The notes beneath the pieces were generated by a model. That model searched no databases and had not been told where the DNA came from. It saw only the letters and a list, made by a program, of their open reading frames with translations. A program made the position numbers and the translations under genes. Shown in pieces: positions 50,182 through 58,196 of a stretch of 62,251 bases of DNA (position 1 is the stretch's first letter; every line of letters begins with the position of its first letter). This DNA is from DAOUJW01 sp034422115 (GTDB lineage Bacteria > Chloroflexota > Dehalococcoidia > Lucifugimonadales > UBA2985). The stretch is taken from assembly GCA_034422115.1 (NCBI GenBank), contig DAOUJW010000003.1, positions 1 through 62,251 on the forward strand, in the 5' to 3' direction.

Positions 50182-51114
50182 CTAAGGGGTTGGTGTGGCG
50201 TAGGATTCCAGGAATGGTTCGGTCACTGCCTCCTCGTATTCGATAGCTTCAGCAGGCCAGTAAAAGCGGTCCAAGGGCAATCCCTGCCCCTGATGGTCTT
50301 CACCTATGAGGTATGTCTTGGGGAAGAAGGCCTGGGCCAGTGGGTCGATCTGCGCCACCGGAAGGAGAACACCTATATCGTAGTCGTCGGGGCTGCGGTC
50401 TACGCGGTGGTCGAGATTGGGAGCGTAGATATTGCGGTCATCCAGCCAGGCGCGCACCCCCGCCTTGGTTTCTGCGTCATCGTTGACCACCCTCACGGCC
50501 ACGCTGTCACCCCTTGAAAACAGGGCGTATTGAGCCGCCTGCTCTGCTGCAATCCCCAGGCAATACGCCTTTACGACATCGGCCAAGACATGGTTCATTG
50601 GCTCGGTGGGGGGCCATCGTTGGTCTGACTGCACCGCCTCTACCGTTGCCGTTGCCCGTTGGTCAAAGCCCTCCGGCGGCGGTATCTCAGCGTAGAACAC
50701 GTCCGGGCGCTGGAGAATCGCCAGAATATTCTCCGTCGGTATCCGCCACATATATTCGTCTTCCCCGTCCCTTACTCCCCCAGCGTCTTCTATGGCCTTG
50801 AAAATGGCGTCCTCTTCGGGCCATTCCCAGCCAAGGGCCATGGTCATTGAGGCAGGTAAGCCGGAATCACCGTTGGCGTGGCGCTGGAGCGTTGCCCACA
50901 GCTGCGGGTCGATGTATTCTGTGCCCTGGCCTATGTCGATAGGTATCTGGTCGTCCTTGGCAGGTGTGCAATCGGCGCCGTTTGGCTGCTGAGAGTCACA
51001 GGCTGTAAAGGCCAGTATGGCCAGGGCCGTGACGCCCACTAACCCGAATAGCCGACTTCTCCGGCTCGCCGTCTCTTTCGTGTTCGTCTTATTGCTTTGT
51101 CTCTCTTGTATCAT
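50182..51114 (-). CDS. Unknown lipoprotein
   Basis: A 310-residue secreted lipoprotein. After a basic N-terminus the signal ends in LAILAFTACDSQQ (Cys39). The mature part is acidic with no recognised domain; notable stretches are IDIGQGTEYIDPQLWATLQR, MALGWEWPEEDAIFKAIEDA, RIPTENILAILQRPDVFYAE and RVVNDDAETKAGVRAWLDDR. The last resembles repeated Leu/Val-rich surface folds. It ends with a Thr-Pro tail (YATPTP). AGGAGAAGG precedes the ATG. It lies between paralogs 2 and 3 of the small membrane protein. Confidence 0.8.
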   Translation of the reverse strand: MIQERQSNKTNTKETASRRSRLFGLVGVTALAILAFTACDSQQPNGADCTPAKDDQIPIDIGQGTEYIDPQLWATLQRHANGDSGLPASMTMALGWEWPEEDAIFKAIEDAGGVRDGEDEYMWRIPTENILAILQRPDVFYAEIPPPEGFDQRATATVEAVQSDQRWPPTEPMNHVLADVVKAYCLGIAAEQAAQYALFSRGDSVAVRVVNDDAETKAGVRAWLDDRNIYAPNLDHRVDRSPDDYDIGVLLPVAQIDPLAQAFFPKTYLIGEDHQGQGLPLDRFYWPAEAIEYEEAVTEPFLESYATPTP

Positions 51115-51206
51115 ACCTTCTCCTCTTCCGCATAAAATGCGTTATTGCGGGTGTTGCTTCCCGCGATACGGGCAGGTGAGTCCGCAGTAATAAGATGGAC
51201 TGCCCT

Positions 51207-51249
51207 TGAGTCTCCATATCCGGCGCAGCTCCGCCGATTGCTCAGTCTG
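51207..51249 (-). repeat. 43-base direct repeat, copy B
   Basis: Copy B of the repeat at 48995-49037, in the same orientation and the same position relative to a membrane-protein stop codon (TGA inside the repeat at 51242-51244). The sequence beyond it differs from copy A. Confidence 0.85.
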
Positions 51250-51601
51250 GAACGTCGTGTCCTCCAGTGGCTGAGGATTTGTCCCGCGAGTCAAAGACGC
51301 GAATCAGCCTCCAAGAGACGACTGAATAAAAAAGTCCGGTTCCAGCGCCTATCGGCAGGAAGTAACCCATGTTGAAGGGTGGACCTAACTCCAATCTAAT
51401 GGCAACGTACAAACACAGAGATGTAGGGATGCTGAGTATAGCCATTGGAAATCCACACTTGACACCGAGGTCCACCCTCCCATATTTGGCTCCTACTATC
51501 AAACTGATGATGAGGGATACGGCAAAGGGTAGGCTTGAACTCACGACAAAGAAAAGGACTATCACTAAGACAAGTGCTTCCCCAAAACCTGGACCGGGCA
51601 T
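51242..51601 (-). CDS. Small membrane protein, paralog 3 of 4
   Basis: A 119-residue protein with four helices: LVLVIVLFFVVSSSLPFAVS, LIISLIVGAKYGRVDLGVKC, FPMAILSIPTSLCLYVAIRL, YFLPIGAGTGLFYSVVSWRL. Helix 1-2 spacing and the basic-G-x-D/G-L-G loop match the other three copies. Start supported by AGGAGGGAGG. The C-terminal 15 residues are hydrophilic (DSRDKSSATGGHDVPD). Confidence 0.75.
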   Translation of the reverse strand: MPGPGFGEALVLVIVLFFVVSSSLPFAVSLIISLIVGAKYGRVDLGVKCGFPMAILSIPTSLCLYVAIRLELGPPFNMGYFLPIGAGTGLFYSVVSWRLIRVFDSRDKSSATGGHDVPD

Positions 51602-51672
51602 GTCACCTCCCTCCTTGTTCTATAGTTCTATACGGCTCCAAGACTGACCAACCGGGGGACCGGCTATCTTCG

Positions 51673-52035
51673 CTATTCCGCTAGTGGAGAGGCTGTCTCG
51701 GTTTGTGCTGAGCGTCGCAGGGATGCCTCGGCCCTCGCATGAATGAAGTTAATCAAGAGCCAAGATGGGAGTGCGAAGAAGAATCCAGTCACGACAAATA
51801 ACATCAGAATGTCAGCATCGGTGGGGTATCGACCCAGCACCCCACTTACGAATAACAAAAATCCGGTAGGGCTACTGACCAAGGCAAATATGAAGCCAAA
51901 CACGAAACCGAGGCCCAGCCTCCTATAGATGGCTCCTGCAATCAAACTGATGGAGAGGGTTACGGTTGGAGCGAGGCCGAAGAAAATGAACAGAGCGACA
52001 TAAAAGACTTCTGACCGTATTGGTGACTCGAACAT
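51673..52035 (-). CDS. Small membrane protein, paralog 4 of 4
   Basis: A 120-residue protein, the clearest version of the family: SEVFYVALFIFFGLAPTVTL, SISLIAGAIYRRLGLGFVFG, two more helices (FIFALVSSPTGFLLFVSGVL, ILMLFVVTGFFFALPSWLLI) and a charged tail (RAEASLRRSAQTETASPLAE). The ATG at 52035 follows AAGGGGGG. It shows small-residue motifs (GxxxG-like, S/T-rich) inside helices. No enzyme motif is seen; four helices in ~120 residues would suit a channel, immunity or small export protein, which is only a guess. Confidence 0.75.
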   Translation of the reverse strand: MFESPIRSEVFYVALFIFFGLAPTVTLSISLIAGAIYRRLGLGFVFGFIFALVSSPTGFLLFVSGVLGRYPTDADILMLFVVTGFFFALPSWLLINFIHARAEASLRRSAQTETASPLAE

Positions 52036-52198
52036 TGCCCCCCTTGGTAATTGTGTGGGCAGGATAGCAGCTCCTGTCCACACATTATAAGGGGTATATT
52101 GCGAATAATCAGTAAATATCTGGTGAAGCTATGTGTGATTTATCCGTGACAGCCTATCCGCCGAGGCCGGGCAATGCGCTATACCATCTCATAGCTTG

Positions 52199-52217
52199 CC
52201 CCGTACTTGATACGGGG
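52199..52217. repeat. CCCCGTA/TACGGGG palindrome
   Basis: Single copy of the palindrome also at 2221, 9015 and 19649. Nothing else is seen in the gap 52084-52293. Confidence 0.7.
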
Positions 52218-52293
52218 ATGAGCGGTGTGATCCGATAACACCAACACGTACTGAGAGTACCGGCAACTACAGGTTGCAGTGGAGTTGGTTACA

Positions 52294-52761
52294 CTACAAA
52301 TCTTGGGTCAGTGTCTGTAGTTCGTCCAGCACTTCCGTGAAGAGGGGGAACTGATACCTTTCCAGGACTTCATGGAACACTTCTACCCCGGTTGCCGGGT
52401 CATAGATGCGGTGGTGGTACTCGTCTCTGTCCCTATGAACGTTGTGGTACTTCAGCAGAAGGTGCTCGCCCCGCAGCCAACCGATGTACACGTATGTGTG
52501 GCACCTGACCCGCAGGGCGCTCCCTGAGTAGCGAGTGTCAAACCACTTTACCACGTCCAGCAGTACGTCCCTTTGACACTGAACGATCCCTCTTAGAACA
52601 ATGACACCCTCGTCCTGAAAACTGAAGGCGAGGGTGTCGTTGACTACGAAGGGGTGCTGGCTCAGACGGCTTTCGTGGATGGTCAGGTAGTGGTCCCAGG
52701 TGTTCCAGTCGTGGGGGTCTTTGCGCGGAGCAATTTGGCTCCTTGAAAGGTGGCGTACCAT
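52294..52761 (-). CDS. DUF6516-like putative toxin
   Basis: A 155-residue protein. It shows the pattern I associate with DUF6516 (toxin of a toxin-antitoxin pair): a central VRCHTYVYIGWLRGEHLLLK, then YHNVHRDRDEYHHRIYDP and a final LPLF-like TEVLDELQTL segment, with several conserved His. It begins inside the upstream gene (79-base overlap) after GAGGTG, as toxins of coupled pairs often do. The biochemical activity of the family is not established to my knowledge. Family call is moderate. Confidence 0.6.
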   Translation of the reverse strand: MVRHLSRSQIAPRKDPHDWNTWDHYLTIHESRLSQHPFVVNDTLAFSFQDEGVIVLRGIVQCQRDVLLDVVKWFDTRYSGSALRVRCHTYVYIGWLRGEHLLLKYHNVHRDRDEYHHRIYDPATGVEVFHEVLERYQFPLFTEVLDELQTLTQDL

Positions 52762-52946
52762 TTGAGCACCTCAGCGGTAGGGCGGATGGCGTCCGCTTCC
52801 AGGAGCGCTGCCATCCTTTCACTGGACATCTCGTAGCGCTTCTCGTACACGCGCATCTCCTTCTCCGCCTCCGCCAGCATAGTCCCGGGCGCTGCGTTGT
52901 GAACTGGAGTATGCCTCCTGGTTGCCGAGCTATTTGTCTCCAACAT
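52683..52946 (-). CDS. Putative antitoxin upstream of the DUF6516-like gene
   Basis: An 87-residue protein whose core is a charged helix pair (AEAEKEMRVYEKRYEMSSER, MAALLEADAIRPTAEVLKWY). The MSSERM-L-x(3-10)-EVLKW arrangement resembles antitoxin partners of DUF6516 proteins. The N-terminus before MLAEAEKEM is low-complexity. An AGGA ribosome site lies before the ATG at 52946; the ATG of MLAEAEKEM is an alternative. The long overlap with the next gene couples them. Confidence 0.6.
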   Translation of the reverse strand: MLETNSSATRRHTPVHNAAPGTMLAEAEKEMRVYEKRYEMSSERMAALLEADAIRPTAEVLKWYATFQGAKLLRAKTPTTGTPGTTT

Positions 52947-53158
52947 TTGGCTTCCTGTACTCTGAACGTTCTGGATACTTCATTCTATCAAGTTTCCCAA
53001 CAAAGGTGAATAGGCTGGAGGCGGCTTCCCAGACCAGCATAGTTTGACCGTGAACTGACGGGCAAGGGGGGCCAACGGTCGTCGGCGAGCCTCTCCCTTT
53101 ACAACTCAGTGGGAACTTGGTAACTTCATTCCCACAAATTCTCCTCTGGAGGCGCGCC

Positions 53159-54478
53159 GTGAATCGCAGTCTGGACCGGGTTGAAATGGATAAAATCGTG
53201 TCGCTGTGCAAGCGCAGGGGCTTCATCTTCCAGTCCAGCGAGATATACGGCGGCCTGGCTTCCACCTATGACTACGGCCCCCTGGGCATTGAGCTGAAGC
53301 GAAACATCCGCGACTCCTGGTGGAAGCGGTTCATCCAGGACAGGGACGACATGGTTGGCCTGGACGCCGCCATCCTCATGCACCCCCAGGTGTGGGTGGC
53401 CTCCGGCCACGCCGACACCTTCACCGACCCCCTGGTGGAGTGCCGGAAGTGCAACCAGCGCTACCGCGCCGACCACCTGGAGTCGGCAGACGCCTGCCCG
53501 GACTGCGACGGCAGCCTCACGGAGCCCCGCAACTTCAACCTGATGTTCAAGACCTTCATCGGCCCGGTGGAGGACTCGGCTTCCCAGGCCTACCTGCGCC
53601 CTGAGACGGCCCAGGGCATCTTCGTCAACTTCCAGAACGTGCTGACCGCCACTCGCAAGCGGCTTCCCTTCGGCATCGGGCAGATTGGCAAGTCCTTCCG
53701 CAATGAGATCACCACTGGCAACTTCACCTTTCGCACTCGTGAGTTCGAGCAGATGGAGATTGAGTACTTCGTCAAGCCCGGCACAGACCAGGAGTGGCAC
53801 CAGCGCTGGATGGACGACTTCATGGCCTGGTTCACGGACCTTGGCGTTCGTCCCGACCGGCTTCGACTGCGACAGCACACGGACGAGGAGCTTTCCCACT
53901 ACTCCAAGGCCACCTACGACATTGAGTACAGCTTTGCGTGGGGCTGGGGCGAGCTGATGGGCATTGCCAACCGCACGGACTACGACCTGAAGGCCCACTC
54001 CATGCACAGCGGCGAGCGGCTGGACTACTACGACGACGAGACCAAGGAGCACGTTGTGCCCTACGTTGTGGAGCCGGCCCTGGGCGTTGACCGCGCCCTG
54101 CTGGTCTTCCTCTTTGACGCCTATGACGAGGAGACGGTTGAGGGGGACACCCGCGTGGTGCTCCATCTGCACCCGGCCATTGCCCCCGTGAAGGTGGCGG
54201 TGCTGCCCCTGAGCCGCAACGAAAGGCTTGTGCCCAGGGCCCGGGAGGTGTACGACATGGTGCGAAATCGCTTTGCGGCCCAGTACGACGACGCCCAGTC
54301 CATAGGCCGCCGCTACCGCCGGCAGGACGAGATTGGCACGCCCCTGGCGGTGACGGTGGACTTCAAGACCATTGAGGAGGACGACGCCGTCACCATCCGA
54401 GACCGGGACACAATGCAGCAGACCCGCGTCCCCATCCCTGAGCTGCTGGACACGCTGAGCGCGCGGCTGGCGGGGTAG
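53159..54478 (+). CDS. glyS: Glycyl-tRNA synthetase, single-chain dimeric type
   Basis: A 439-residue class II synthetase of the archaeal/eukaryotic-like alpha2 type found in many bacteria. Motif 1 region YDYGPLGIELKRNIRDSWW, zinc-like pairs (CRKCNQRY and CPDCDG, ~95-120), motif 2 (SFRNEI, FTFRTREFEQMEIEYF), motif 3 (EPALGVDRALLVFLFDAY) and the C-terminal anticodon-binding domain (VAVLPLSRNERLVPRAREVY) are all present. The GTG at 53159 is preferred because TGGAGG stands just before it; an ATG at 53186 is possible. Confidence 0.95.
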   Translation: MNRSLDRVEMDKIVSLCKRRGFIFQSSEIYGGLASTYDYGPLGIELKRNIRDSWWKRFIQDRDDMVGLDAAILMHPQVWVASGHADTFTDPLVECRKCNQRYRADHLESADACPDCDGSLTEPRNFNLMFKTFIGPVEDSASQAYLRPETAQGIFVNFQNVLTATRKRLPFGIGQIGKSFRNEITTGNFTFRTREFEQMEIEYFVKPGTDQEWHQRWMDDFMAWFTDLGVRPDRLRLRQHTDEELSHYSKATYDIEYSFAWGWGELMGIANRTDYDLKAHSMHSGERLDYYDDETKEHVVPYVVEPALGVDRALLVFLFDAYDEETVEGDTRVVLHLHPAIAPVKVAVLPLSRNERLVPRAREVYDMVRNRFAAQYDDAQSIGRRYRRQDEIGTPLAVTVDFKTIEEDDAVTIRDRDTMQQTRVPIPELLDTLSARLAG

Positions 54479-54619
54479 GGGGGAGGGGTGGGTTCTTCTC
54501 GATCAAGCACGCGCTGATAGTGGTTGCTCTGACATAGAGTTGCACTTTAACTAGTACTTTCTTGTCTCCGATATGCACGTCAGCCCCCAGTCAGTTACAA
54601 TAGACCCCGGAGGCGCACC

Positions 54620-54862
54620 ATGATCCGAGAATACATATCCGCGGCAATGGCCAAGGCGGAATACGAAATCTTGAGCGATGACGGCTCCTTTTACGGCGAG
54701 ATTCCCGGCTTCCAAGGCGTCTACTCAAACGCTGAAACGCTTGAGGAATGCCGCACAATGCTGGAAGAGGTTTTAGAGGAATGGTTGCTCTTCTCCATCT
54801 CCCGCAACTTCGATGTTCCGGTTGTGAATGGCATTGACCTCAAGGTCAGGGAAAGCGTCTGA
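54620..54862 (+). CDS. Solitary HicB-family protein
   Basis: An 80-residue protein of the HicB fold: AKAEYEILSDDGSFYGEIPG, FQGVYSNAETLEECRTMLEE and VLEEWLLFSISRN. HicB is the antitoxin of HicA RNA-cleaving toxins, but no HicA-like frame lies on either side; the next 38 bases lead directly to sbcD. It may be an orphan antitoxin or a free regulator. GGAGGCGC precedes the ATG. Confidence 0.85.
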   Translation: MIREYISAAMAKAEYEILSDDGSFYGEIPGFQGVYSNAETLEECRTMLEEVLEEWLLFSISRNFDVPVVNGIDLKVRESV

Positions 54863-54900
54863 GATGGGTTTCCGCCTTCGCGTAAGTGACAACTGACGCC

Positions 54901-56136
54901 ATGCGCATTCTGCACTTCGCTGACGTGCACATAGGCGTCGAGAGCTACGGCTCCACCGACCCGTCCACGGGCCTCAGCGCCCGGCTCATGGACTTCCTGT
55001 CCACCTTCGACGAGGTGGTGGACTTCGCCCTGGACAACTCCGTAGACCTGGCGCTCTTTGCCGGCGACGCCTACAAGAGCCGCGACCCGTCGCAGACCCA
55101 CCAGAGGGAGTTCGCCAGGCGCATAGCCCGCCTGTCGCGGGAGGGCGTGCCCGTCTTCCTGCTGGTGGGCAACCACGACCTGCCCCACATAGCCAGCCGC
55201 GCCACCGCCCTGGACATCTTCCCGACGCTCTCCGTCCCCAACGTCACCATCGGCGACAGGCTGGACACCTACGTGGTGCACACCGCCGCCGGCCCGGTGC
55301 AGATAGTCGCCCTGCCCTGGATAATGCGCAGCGCATTCCTGGCCAGGGAGGAGACCCGCAACCTCACCATCGAGGAGATAAACCGGCAGCTGGAGGAGCG
55401 TGTCACAACGCTGCTGGCCTGGCAGATAGAGAGCCTTGATCCCGCCGTGCCTGCGGTCCTGACCGCCCACGTCTCCCTGAACACCGCTCGCACAAGCTCG
55501 GAGCAGTCCATGCTTCTGGGTCGTGATCCCGTCATCATGCAGAGCGCCATTGCCCGGCCTGAGCTGGACTACGTTGCCTTGGGCCACATCCACAGGCACC
55601 AGGTTCTCTCCACCAACCCCCACGTGGTGTACCCCGGCAGCCTGGAGCGCATCGACTTTGGCGAAGAGGGCGACGACAAGGGATTCTGCGTCATCGACCT
55701 TGACGCGTCCGCGCCCCGGGGCCGGCGTCTGGTCGACTTCCGGTTTCAGCACGTCAACGCCCGCCGCTTCCTCACGATAGAGGTGGCGGTCGACGCCGAC
55801 GAAGACCCGACGGAAGAGGCGCTCAAGGCCATCGCCCGCAGCCACGTCGAGGGCGCGATAGTCAGGGTGCGGATAACCATGCCCCAGGAGGTGGAGGCGC
55901 AGCTGCGGGAGAGCGAGGTGCGGGCGGCGCTGTCGGAGGCCCGCTACGTTGCGCCCATAGTGCGGGAGGTGACCAGGGAGCGTCGCACGCGGCTAGGGGC
56001 GGCCAGGGTGGAGGGGCTGTCGCCGCAGGAGGCGTTGAGGCTGTACCTGGACACGGCGAAGGTGCCGGAGGAGAGGGCGGAGGTTCTCATGGGCTACGCG
56101 GAGCGCCTCATCGGGGATGAGGCGGAGGGCGGGTAG
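54901..56136 (+). CDS. sbcD: SbcD-type exonuclease (metallophosphoesterase)
   Basis: A 411-residue Mre11/SbcD-family nuclease subunit. Phosphodiesterase motifs: D8-V-H10 (ILHFADVHIG), LALFAGDAYKSRDPS, LLVGNHDLPH, the His of VLTAHVSL, and GHIHRHQVL. A C-terminal domain follows, of variable type. It would process hairpins and double-strand ends with the SMC-like ATPase SbcC, which is not next to it here. A GTG at 54886 in frame is an alternative start. Confidence 0.9.
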   Translation: MRILHFADVHIGVESYGSTDPSTGLSARLMDFLSTFDEVVDFALDNSVDLALFAGDAYKSRDPSQTHQREFARRIARLSREGVPVFLLVGNHDLPHIASRATALDIFPTLSVPNVTIGDRLDTYVVHTAAGPVQIVALPWIMRSAFLAREETRNLTIEEINRQLEERVTTLLAWQIESLDPAVPAVLTAHVSLNTARTSSEQSMLLGRDPVIMQSAIARPELDYVALGHIHRHQVLSTNPHVVYPGSLERIDFGEEGDDKGFCVIDLDASAPRGRRLVDFRFQHVNARRFLTIEVAVDADEDPTEEALKAIARSHVEGAIVRVRITMPQEVEAQLRESEVRAALSEARYVAPIVREVTRERRTRLGAARVEGLSPQEALRLYLDTAKVPEERAEVLMGYAERLIGDEAEGG

Positions 56137-56190
56137 GGCGGATTGGCCGCTCATGTGGAGGCAGGAGTCCACGTCTCACCCCCATCTCAA

Positions 56191-56402
56191 TCTTCCCCCT
56201 CAAGGGGGAAGAGGTTTTATTGACCATGACAACGGGCATGACGGAGGTGTGGAGGCGGTTCGCGAACGGCCCTTGCCACCCCGTGTGCCCCACCTTCCGC
56301 TCATACCCTTCGACAAGCTCAGGGTGAGCGGATACCCTGCCCCGCCTGGATGCCCGTCTGCACGGGCATGATGGAGGTGTGGAGGCGGTTCGCGAACGGC
56401 CC
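56191..56402. repeat. Repeat-filled gap of 364 bases
   Basis: The gap 56137-56500 contains TCTTCCCCC-TCAA-GGGGGAAGA (56191-56212, followed by GGTTTTAT, so perhaps the sbcD terminator), a CCGCTCA...GTGAGCGG palindrome (56298-56331), and a 40-base direct repeat (56233-56272 and 56363-56402, one mismatch, 130 bases apart). Confidence 0.8.
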
Positions 56403-56500
56403 CTACGTTGGAATCTAACGCCATCCTTGACACATGCCACGGCCTCTGTTAGCATACATACATCGTATCACGATGCATCGATTTGAGAGGTAAGGCGCGT

Positions 56501-57589
56501 ATGGCGTCGCAGCCTCAGGCAAACGGAAGGGAGCAGCCGGTGAATGCCCAGGGCAACCGCATAGACACCACCCCCGCCATTCTGCGCAAGTACCTGGACG
56601 GGGTAGAGGAGGCGCTGGACGAGCTGCTGGCTCCCAACGACCCGGACGTGAGCACAATGCTCAGGTACCACATGGGCCGTGTAGACGAGAGCGGGCGGCC
56701 CACTGCGCTGAGCCAGGGCAAGCGGCTGCGACCCTCCCTGTGCATGTTCGCCTGCGAGGCCGTGGGCGGTCTGCCGGAGCAGGCGCTGCCGGCGGCCGCG
56801 GCCCTGGAGCTGGTGCACAACTTCTCCCTCATCCACGACGACATCCAGGACGGCGACCTGCAGCGCCACCATCGGCCTACGGTGTGGGCCGTATGGGGCA
56901 AGCCCAAGGCGCTACAGGCGGGGAACGTCATGCGGGTCATGGCGGACATGGGCGTTCAGCGGGTCATCGGCGAGAGGCTGCCGGCGGAAGTGGTGACCGG
57001 GTGCAGCCGGGCGCTGAGCGACGCCTACCTGGAGATGATTGAGGGGCAGTACCTGGACATGGACTTCGAGGGGCGGACGGACGTGGACACCGCAGCCTAC
57101 CTGGAGATGATTGCCCGGAAGACGGGGGCGCTGATTCGCTGCTCCATGCACATGGGGTCTCTGGTGGGCAGCGGAAATGCGGAGACCGTGCAGGCTATGT
57201 CCCAGTGCGGCCGGTACCTGGGTCTTGCCTTCCAGATCCGTGACGACTACCTGGGCATCTGGGGCCGTGAGGAGGAGACGGGCAAGCCGATAGGGAACGA
57301 TTTGCGCCGCAAGAAGAACTCGCTGCCCCTGGTGTACGCAATGGAGAGGGCAGGGAGCGGAGAGAGGGAGCAGATAAATTCCATCTACGCCAAGGAGGAG
57401 GTGGACGACCGGGACGTTGCCTCGATGATGGGGCTGCTGGAGCAACTGGGCGTCGCTGACTACGTTCAGAGGCTGGCTCAGAAGCAGGCCGCCCTGGCGC
57501 AGGAGGCGCTGCAGAGCGTATCGACTACGGAGCGCGCTCGTGAGGAGATGGAGGAGCTTGTGGAGTTCCTTCTGACTCGCGAGCGATAG
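56501..57589 (+). CDS. Polyprenyl diphosphate synthase (FPP/GGPP type)
   Basis: A 362-residue trans-prenyltransferase that extends isopentenyl diphosphate chains. The first Asp-rich motif is LIHDDIQDGD (D113, D114, D117) and the second is FQIRDDYLGIWG. GKRLRPSLCMFACEAVGG and the RRKKNSLPLVYAMERA tail region are also typical. Residues before the first Asp motif (bulky or small) cannot fix chain length with certainty. Start ATG after GAGGTAAGG. It heads the squalene cluster and plausibly supplies its farnesyl diphosphate. Confidence 0.92.
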   Translation: MASQPQANGREQPVNAQGNRIDTTPAILRKYLDGVEEALDELLAPNDPDVSTMLRYHMGRVDESGRPTALSQGKRLRPSLCMFACEAVGGLPEQALPAAAALELVHNFSLIHDDIQDGDLQRHHRPTVWAVWGKPKALQAGNVMRVMADMGVQRVIGERLPAEVVTGCSRALSDAYLEMIEGQYLDMDFEGRTDVDTAAYLEMIARKTGALIRCSMHMGSLVGSGNAETVQAMSQCGRYLGLAFQIRDDYLGIWGREEETGKPIGNDLRRKKNSLPLVYAMERAGSGEREQINSIYAKEEVDDRDVASMMGLLEQLGVADYVQRLAQKQAALAQEALQSVSTTERAREEMEELVEFLLTRER

Positions 57590-57660
57590 AGGAGGCGTTC
57601 TCGCAGGGCCTGCACCGGTTTGTTAGATACGTGGAATCGTGCATAATTCGGTCAAAAATG

Positions 57661-57689
57661 TTGCAAAAGATACATCGTTATGCTAGGGT
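57661..57689 (+). promoter_or_regulatory. Promoter before yjbQ
   Basis: TTGCAA (57661-57666), exactly 17 bases, TATGC-TAGGGT (hexamer 57684-57689): another member of the extended -10 set, 52 bases before the yjbQ ATG. Confidence 0.6.
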
Positions 57690-57740
57690 AACATTCTGTA
57701 GCTGCGGTAGAACCGCTCTGGCAAGGAGACATAGAAGGCA

Positions 57741-58184
57741 ATGAAAGCAAACACTTACTGTATCAAGATGGATACCACCAAGGCGCCGGAGTTCGTGGAT
57801 ATCACGGACGGGATCTGCCGGTACGTCAAGGACTCGGAGGTGCAAAACGGCTTCGCCGTAGTGTACTCCAAGCACACAACCGCTGCTATCAGAATAAACG
57901 AAAACGAGCCTCTTCTCCTGAACGACATGACGGCGTTCCTGGAGAAGGTGGCGTCCCGCAACGGCCACTACCAGCACAACGACTTCTCCATACGCACGGT
58001 GAACATGACCCCGGAAGAGTGTCCAAACGGTCACGCCCATTGCCAGCATCTTCTACTTGGCACCAGCGAGAACATACCCATTGTGAACGGCCAGCTCCAG
58101 CTGGGCAGGTGGCAGAGGGTCTTTCTCATTGAGCTGGATATGCCTCGGCCCAGGGAGGTCCTGATCCAGATCCTGGGCGAGTGA
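57741..58184 (+). CDS. yjbQ: YjbQ/UPF0047 family protein
   Basis: A 147-residue protein of the YjbQ family, reported to have low thiamine-phosphate synthase activity; its main role is unsettled. The conserved metal-like His/Glu residues are visible in VYSKHTTAAIRINENEPLLL, NGHYQHND, PNGHAHCQHLLLGTSENIPI and the closing GRWQRVFLIELDMPRPREVL. It is well-preserved and compact. CAAGGAGA precedes the ATG. hpnC follows after 12 bases, so the small gene sits inside the squalene operon and is its first gene after the promoter. Confidence 0.92.
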   Translation: MKANTYCIKMDTTKAPEFVDITDGICRYVKDSEVQNGFAVVYSKHTTAAIRINENEPLLLNDMTAFLEKVASRNGHYQHNDFSIRTVNMTPEECPNGHAHCQHLLLGTSENIPIVNGQLQLGRWQRVFLIELDMPRPREVLIQILGE

Positions 58185-58196
58185 CGGAAGCGCCAC

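Noticed and set aside
54863..54900. HicA remnant after hicB
   Set aside because: Only a ten-codon frame without HicA features; the sequence leads straight into sbcD.
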